Assembly (NCBI RefSeq): GCF_011762045.1
Contig: NZ_JAASQS010000001.1
Coordinates: 62,001-126,000, forward strand
Direction of reading: 5' to 3'
Source: Rhizomicrobium electricum
GTDB taxonomy: Bacteria; Pseudomonadota; Alphaproteobacteria; Micropepsales; Micropepsaceae
DNA: 64,000 nucleotides
Part shown: in pieces, positions 62,494-64,000 of the stretch
How the letters are laid out: each line of letters begins with the position of its first letter
How positions within the stretch are numbered: position 1 is the stretch's first letter
The notes under the pieces: generated by a model
What the model was told of the DNA's origin: nothing
The model's input: the letters and a program-made list of their open reading frames with translations, nothing else
Database searches by the model: none
Translations under genes and position numbers: made by a program

Positions 62494-62856
62494 TCAATAC
62501 ATGTTCAGTTGCATTTTGGCTTCGTCGCTCATGCGTTCGGGCGACCAGGGCGGATCGAAGGTCATGTCGACATTCACCTTGCCGACCCCTTCGACCTTTT
62601 CCACCGCCTCGCGCACCGCGACGGGCAATTCCACTGCCACCGGGCAGCCGGGCGCCGTCAGCGTCATCTCGACGTTGACGTCCCAATTGTCGGCGACATC
62701 CACCTTGTAGATAAGGCCGAGTTCGTAGACGTCCACCGGAATTTCGGGATCGAACACGGTTTTGAGTGCCGCAATCAGCTTGCCCGTGAATTCTTCGAGC
62801 TTCTCCGGCGGCAGTCCCGGTGCCGTGACGGTAGCATTGGCTAGTTCTTCGGTCAT
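62494..62856 (-). CDS. sufT: SufT / MIP18-family (DUF59) protein
   Basis: A 120-residue protein with FDPEIPVDVYELGLIYKVDV, the DUF59 signature, then EMTLTAPGCPVA with its conserved Cys, and DPPWSPERMSDEAKMQL at the end. SufT-like proteins help mature Fe-S proteins, especially when iron is scarce or demand is high. The start overlaps the stop of sufU by four bases, and sufA follows, so it is translated as part of the suf operon. Confidence 0.92.
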   Translation of the reverse strand: MTEELANATVTAPGLPPEKLEEFTGKLIAALKTVFDPEIPVDVYELGLIYKVDVADNWDVNVEMTLTAPGCPVAVELPVAVREAVEKVEGVGKVNVDMTFDPPWSPERMSDEAKMQLNMY

Positions 62857-63317
62857 TCGGACTTGGCGGGTGCTCCGCTCCCTTCCAGCGCCGACTTCAT
62901 GGTGTGCCAGGCCAACGTCGCGCATTTGACCCGCATCGGAAACGCCGACACGCCGGCCATCACCAGCAAGATCTCGAGATCGTCGTCGGCGAGACCGGTG
63001 ACACCCTCCTCGCCCTTCACCAGATGAAGAAAACCGTTCATCAGCTTTTCGGCTTCGGCGGTGGAGCGGCCTTTCAGCATGTCGGTCATCAGCGAGGCAG
63101 AGGCTTGCGAAATCGCACAACCTTTGCCTTCGAACGCGATGTCGGCGATACGTCCTTCGGCGTCGAGATTGAGATGCACGGTAATGCGGTCGCCGCATAA
63201 CGGGTTGAGTCCGTCGGCGTTATGGGTGGCGTGATCCAGCGGCCCGAAGTGACGCGGGTGCTTGGAATGATCCAGGATCACTTCCTGGTAAAGCTCGCGA
63301 AGGCTCTCGTCGATCAT
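62853..63317 (-). CDS. sufU: SufU/IscU-type scaffold or sulfur-transfer protein
   Basis: A 154-residue protein. The zinc or cluster ligands are in NPLCGDRI (Cys, about residue 36), GKGCAISQASAS (Cys, about 65) and RVKCATLAW (Cys, about 130), the SufU arrangement. In Bacillus SufU accepts sulfur from SufS; its place right after sufS here supports the same job. The ATG at 63317 (MIDESLRELYQEVILDH) starts one base after the sufS stop. A longer reading from 63365 is not supported. Confidence 0.9.
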   Translation of the reverse strand: MIDESLRELYQEVILDHSKHPRHFGPLDHATHNADGLNPLCGDRITVHLNLDAEGRIADIAFEGKGCAISQASASLMTDMLKGRSTAEAEKLMNGFLHLVKGEEGVTGLADDDLEILLVMAGVSAFPMRVKCATLAWHTMKSALEGSGAPAKSE

Positions 63318-63318
63318 G

Positions 63319-64000
63319 TCAGAGAAGAATACTCCTCGCCTTTTCCAGACCCGCAATAAGGGCATCTACGTCCTCTCGGGTGTTGTAAAGGCCGAATGAC
63401 GCCCTGGTTGTGGAGGCAACGCCGAAGCGTTCCATCAACACCTGGGCGCAATGATGGCCAGCGCGCACCGCCACACCCTCGCCGTCCAGGATGGTGGCGA
63501 CGTCGTGGGCGTGCATGCCCGTTGTCTCGAACGATAAGATCGCGCCCTTGTCTTCGGCCTCGCCGATGACGCGAACCCATTTGAACCGGCCGATTTCCTT
63601 GCGTGCGTACTGGTAAAGCTCGAGTTCGTGCGCCTTGATTGCCGCGCGGTCGAAGCCCTTGAGGTACTTGATCGCAGCGGCAAGCCCCACGGCCTCGATG
63701 ATCGGCGGGGTCCCGGCCTCGAAGCGATGCGGCGGCTCGGCATAGGTAACCTTGTCCTCGGTGACTTCGGCGATCATCTCGCCGCCGCCGTTGAAGGGCC
63801 GCATGGTCTTCAGGTGCGCCCGCTTGCCGTAGAGCGCGCCGATGCCGGTCGGCCCGTACAACTTGTGTCCGGTGAAGGCGTAAAAGTCGGCGTCGAGATC
63901 CTGCACGTCGACCTTTTCGTGCACTGCACCCTGGCAACCGTCGACCACCACCGGAACGCCCTTCGCATGAGCGATCTGGATGATCTCCTTCAGCGGATTA
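63319..64000 (-). CDS. sufS: Cysteine desulfurase SufS, C-terminal part
   Basis: The gene continues past the window end; about 227 codons are visible. The cofactor Asp-x-Cys-Gln region VVVDGCQGAVHEKVDV, the PLP lysine in FYAFTGHKLYGPTGIG and the catalytic Cys region (GEGVAVRAGHHCAQVLMERF) mark a group II (SufS/CsdA) cysteine desulfurase, which frees sulfur from cysteine for cluster assembly. It is upstream of, and almost touching, sufU. The N-terminal domain lies outside the window. Confidence 0.95.
   Translation of the reverse strand, partial: NPLKEIIQIAHAKGVPVVVDGCQGAVHEKVDVQDLDADFYAFTGHKLYGPTGIGALYGKRAHLKTMRPFNGGGEMIAEVTEDKVTYAEPPHRFEAGTPPIIEAVGLAAAIKYLKGFDRAAIKAHELELYQYARKEIGRFKWVRVIGEAEDKGAILSFETTGMHAHDVATILDGEGVAVRAGHHCAQVLMERFGVASTTRASFGLYNTREDVDALIAGLEKARSILL

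Overview
The window looks like a chromosomal segment of a GC-rich alphaproteobacterium. The main evidence is the conserved block tRNA-Leu, tig, clpP, clpX, lon, hupB and tRNA-Val, all read on the minus strand except tRNA-Val. Other alphaproteobacterial signs are glnB-glnA behind a sigma-54 promoter, parE, bactofilin, UrcA-family proteins and a SUF iron-sulfur cluster. The genus cannot be fixed from sequence alone. A soil or plant-litter Caulobacter-, Sphingomonas- or Rhizomicrobium-like organism would fit the secreted glycosidases and peptidases, but that is inference. No IS element, integrase, CRISPR array or rRNA was seen.

Layout. 1-4.7 kb: the end of a tail-collar protein, a GNAT enzyme and a DUF6916 protein, then a lasso-peptide-type B2 protease overlapping an ABC exporter, with a convergent nucleotidyltransferase. 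The cyclase and precursor are not in the window. 4.7-7.2 kb: a DMT exporter with a histidine-rich tail, tRNA-Val and a class V aminotransferase-fold enzyme. 7.3-12.6 kb: hupB, lon, clpX and clpP. 12.6-22.3 kb: an accessory stretch lying between clpP and tig. It holds a HigBA-type toxin-antitoxin pair, a methyltransferase, two unrelated secreted zinc peptidases, an XRE/DUF2975 operon with a candidate operator, an esterase, an internally deleted aldo/keto reductase, two UrcA proteins and a lipoprotein. 22.3-28 kb: tig, tRNA-Leu, bactofilin, GNAT, NUDIX and nnr.

28-36 kb: the nitrogen-control operon glnBA, a DUF1349 protein, an ECF sigma factor coupled to an AhpD-like protein, a TetR repressor divergent from a QueG-like Fe-S protein across a strong palindrome, a radical SAM protein, and a NYN nuclease whose leader carries a terminator-like hairpin. 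36-42 kb: two small ORFs, tandem PleC/DivJ-type histidine kinases and parE. 42-52 kb: a CREST hydrolase, two DEAD-box RNA helicases, and a GH31-GH27 pair for xyloglucan- or galactoside-type glycans. 52-60 kb: a diguanylate cyclase and a tandem duplication of M13 metallopeptidase lipoproteins. The two copies share promoter-like and terminator elements, and a candidate structured RNA lies between them. 60-64 kb: a TonB/TolA-like protein, an MFS transporter, and the SUF genes sufS, sufU, sufT and sufA.

Most interesting: (i) the partial lasso-type maturation locus tied to tail-collar, GNAT and DUF6916 genes; (ii) the NYN nuclease with its hairpin leader; (iii) the candidate ncRNA and twin promoters of the duplicated M13 genes; (iv) the accessory stretch between clpP and tig.
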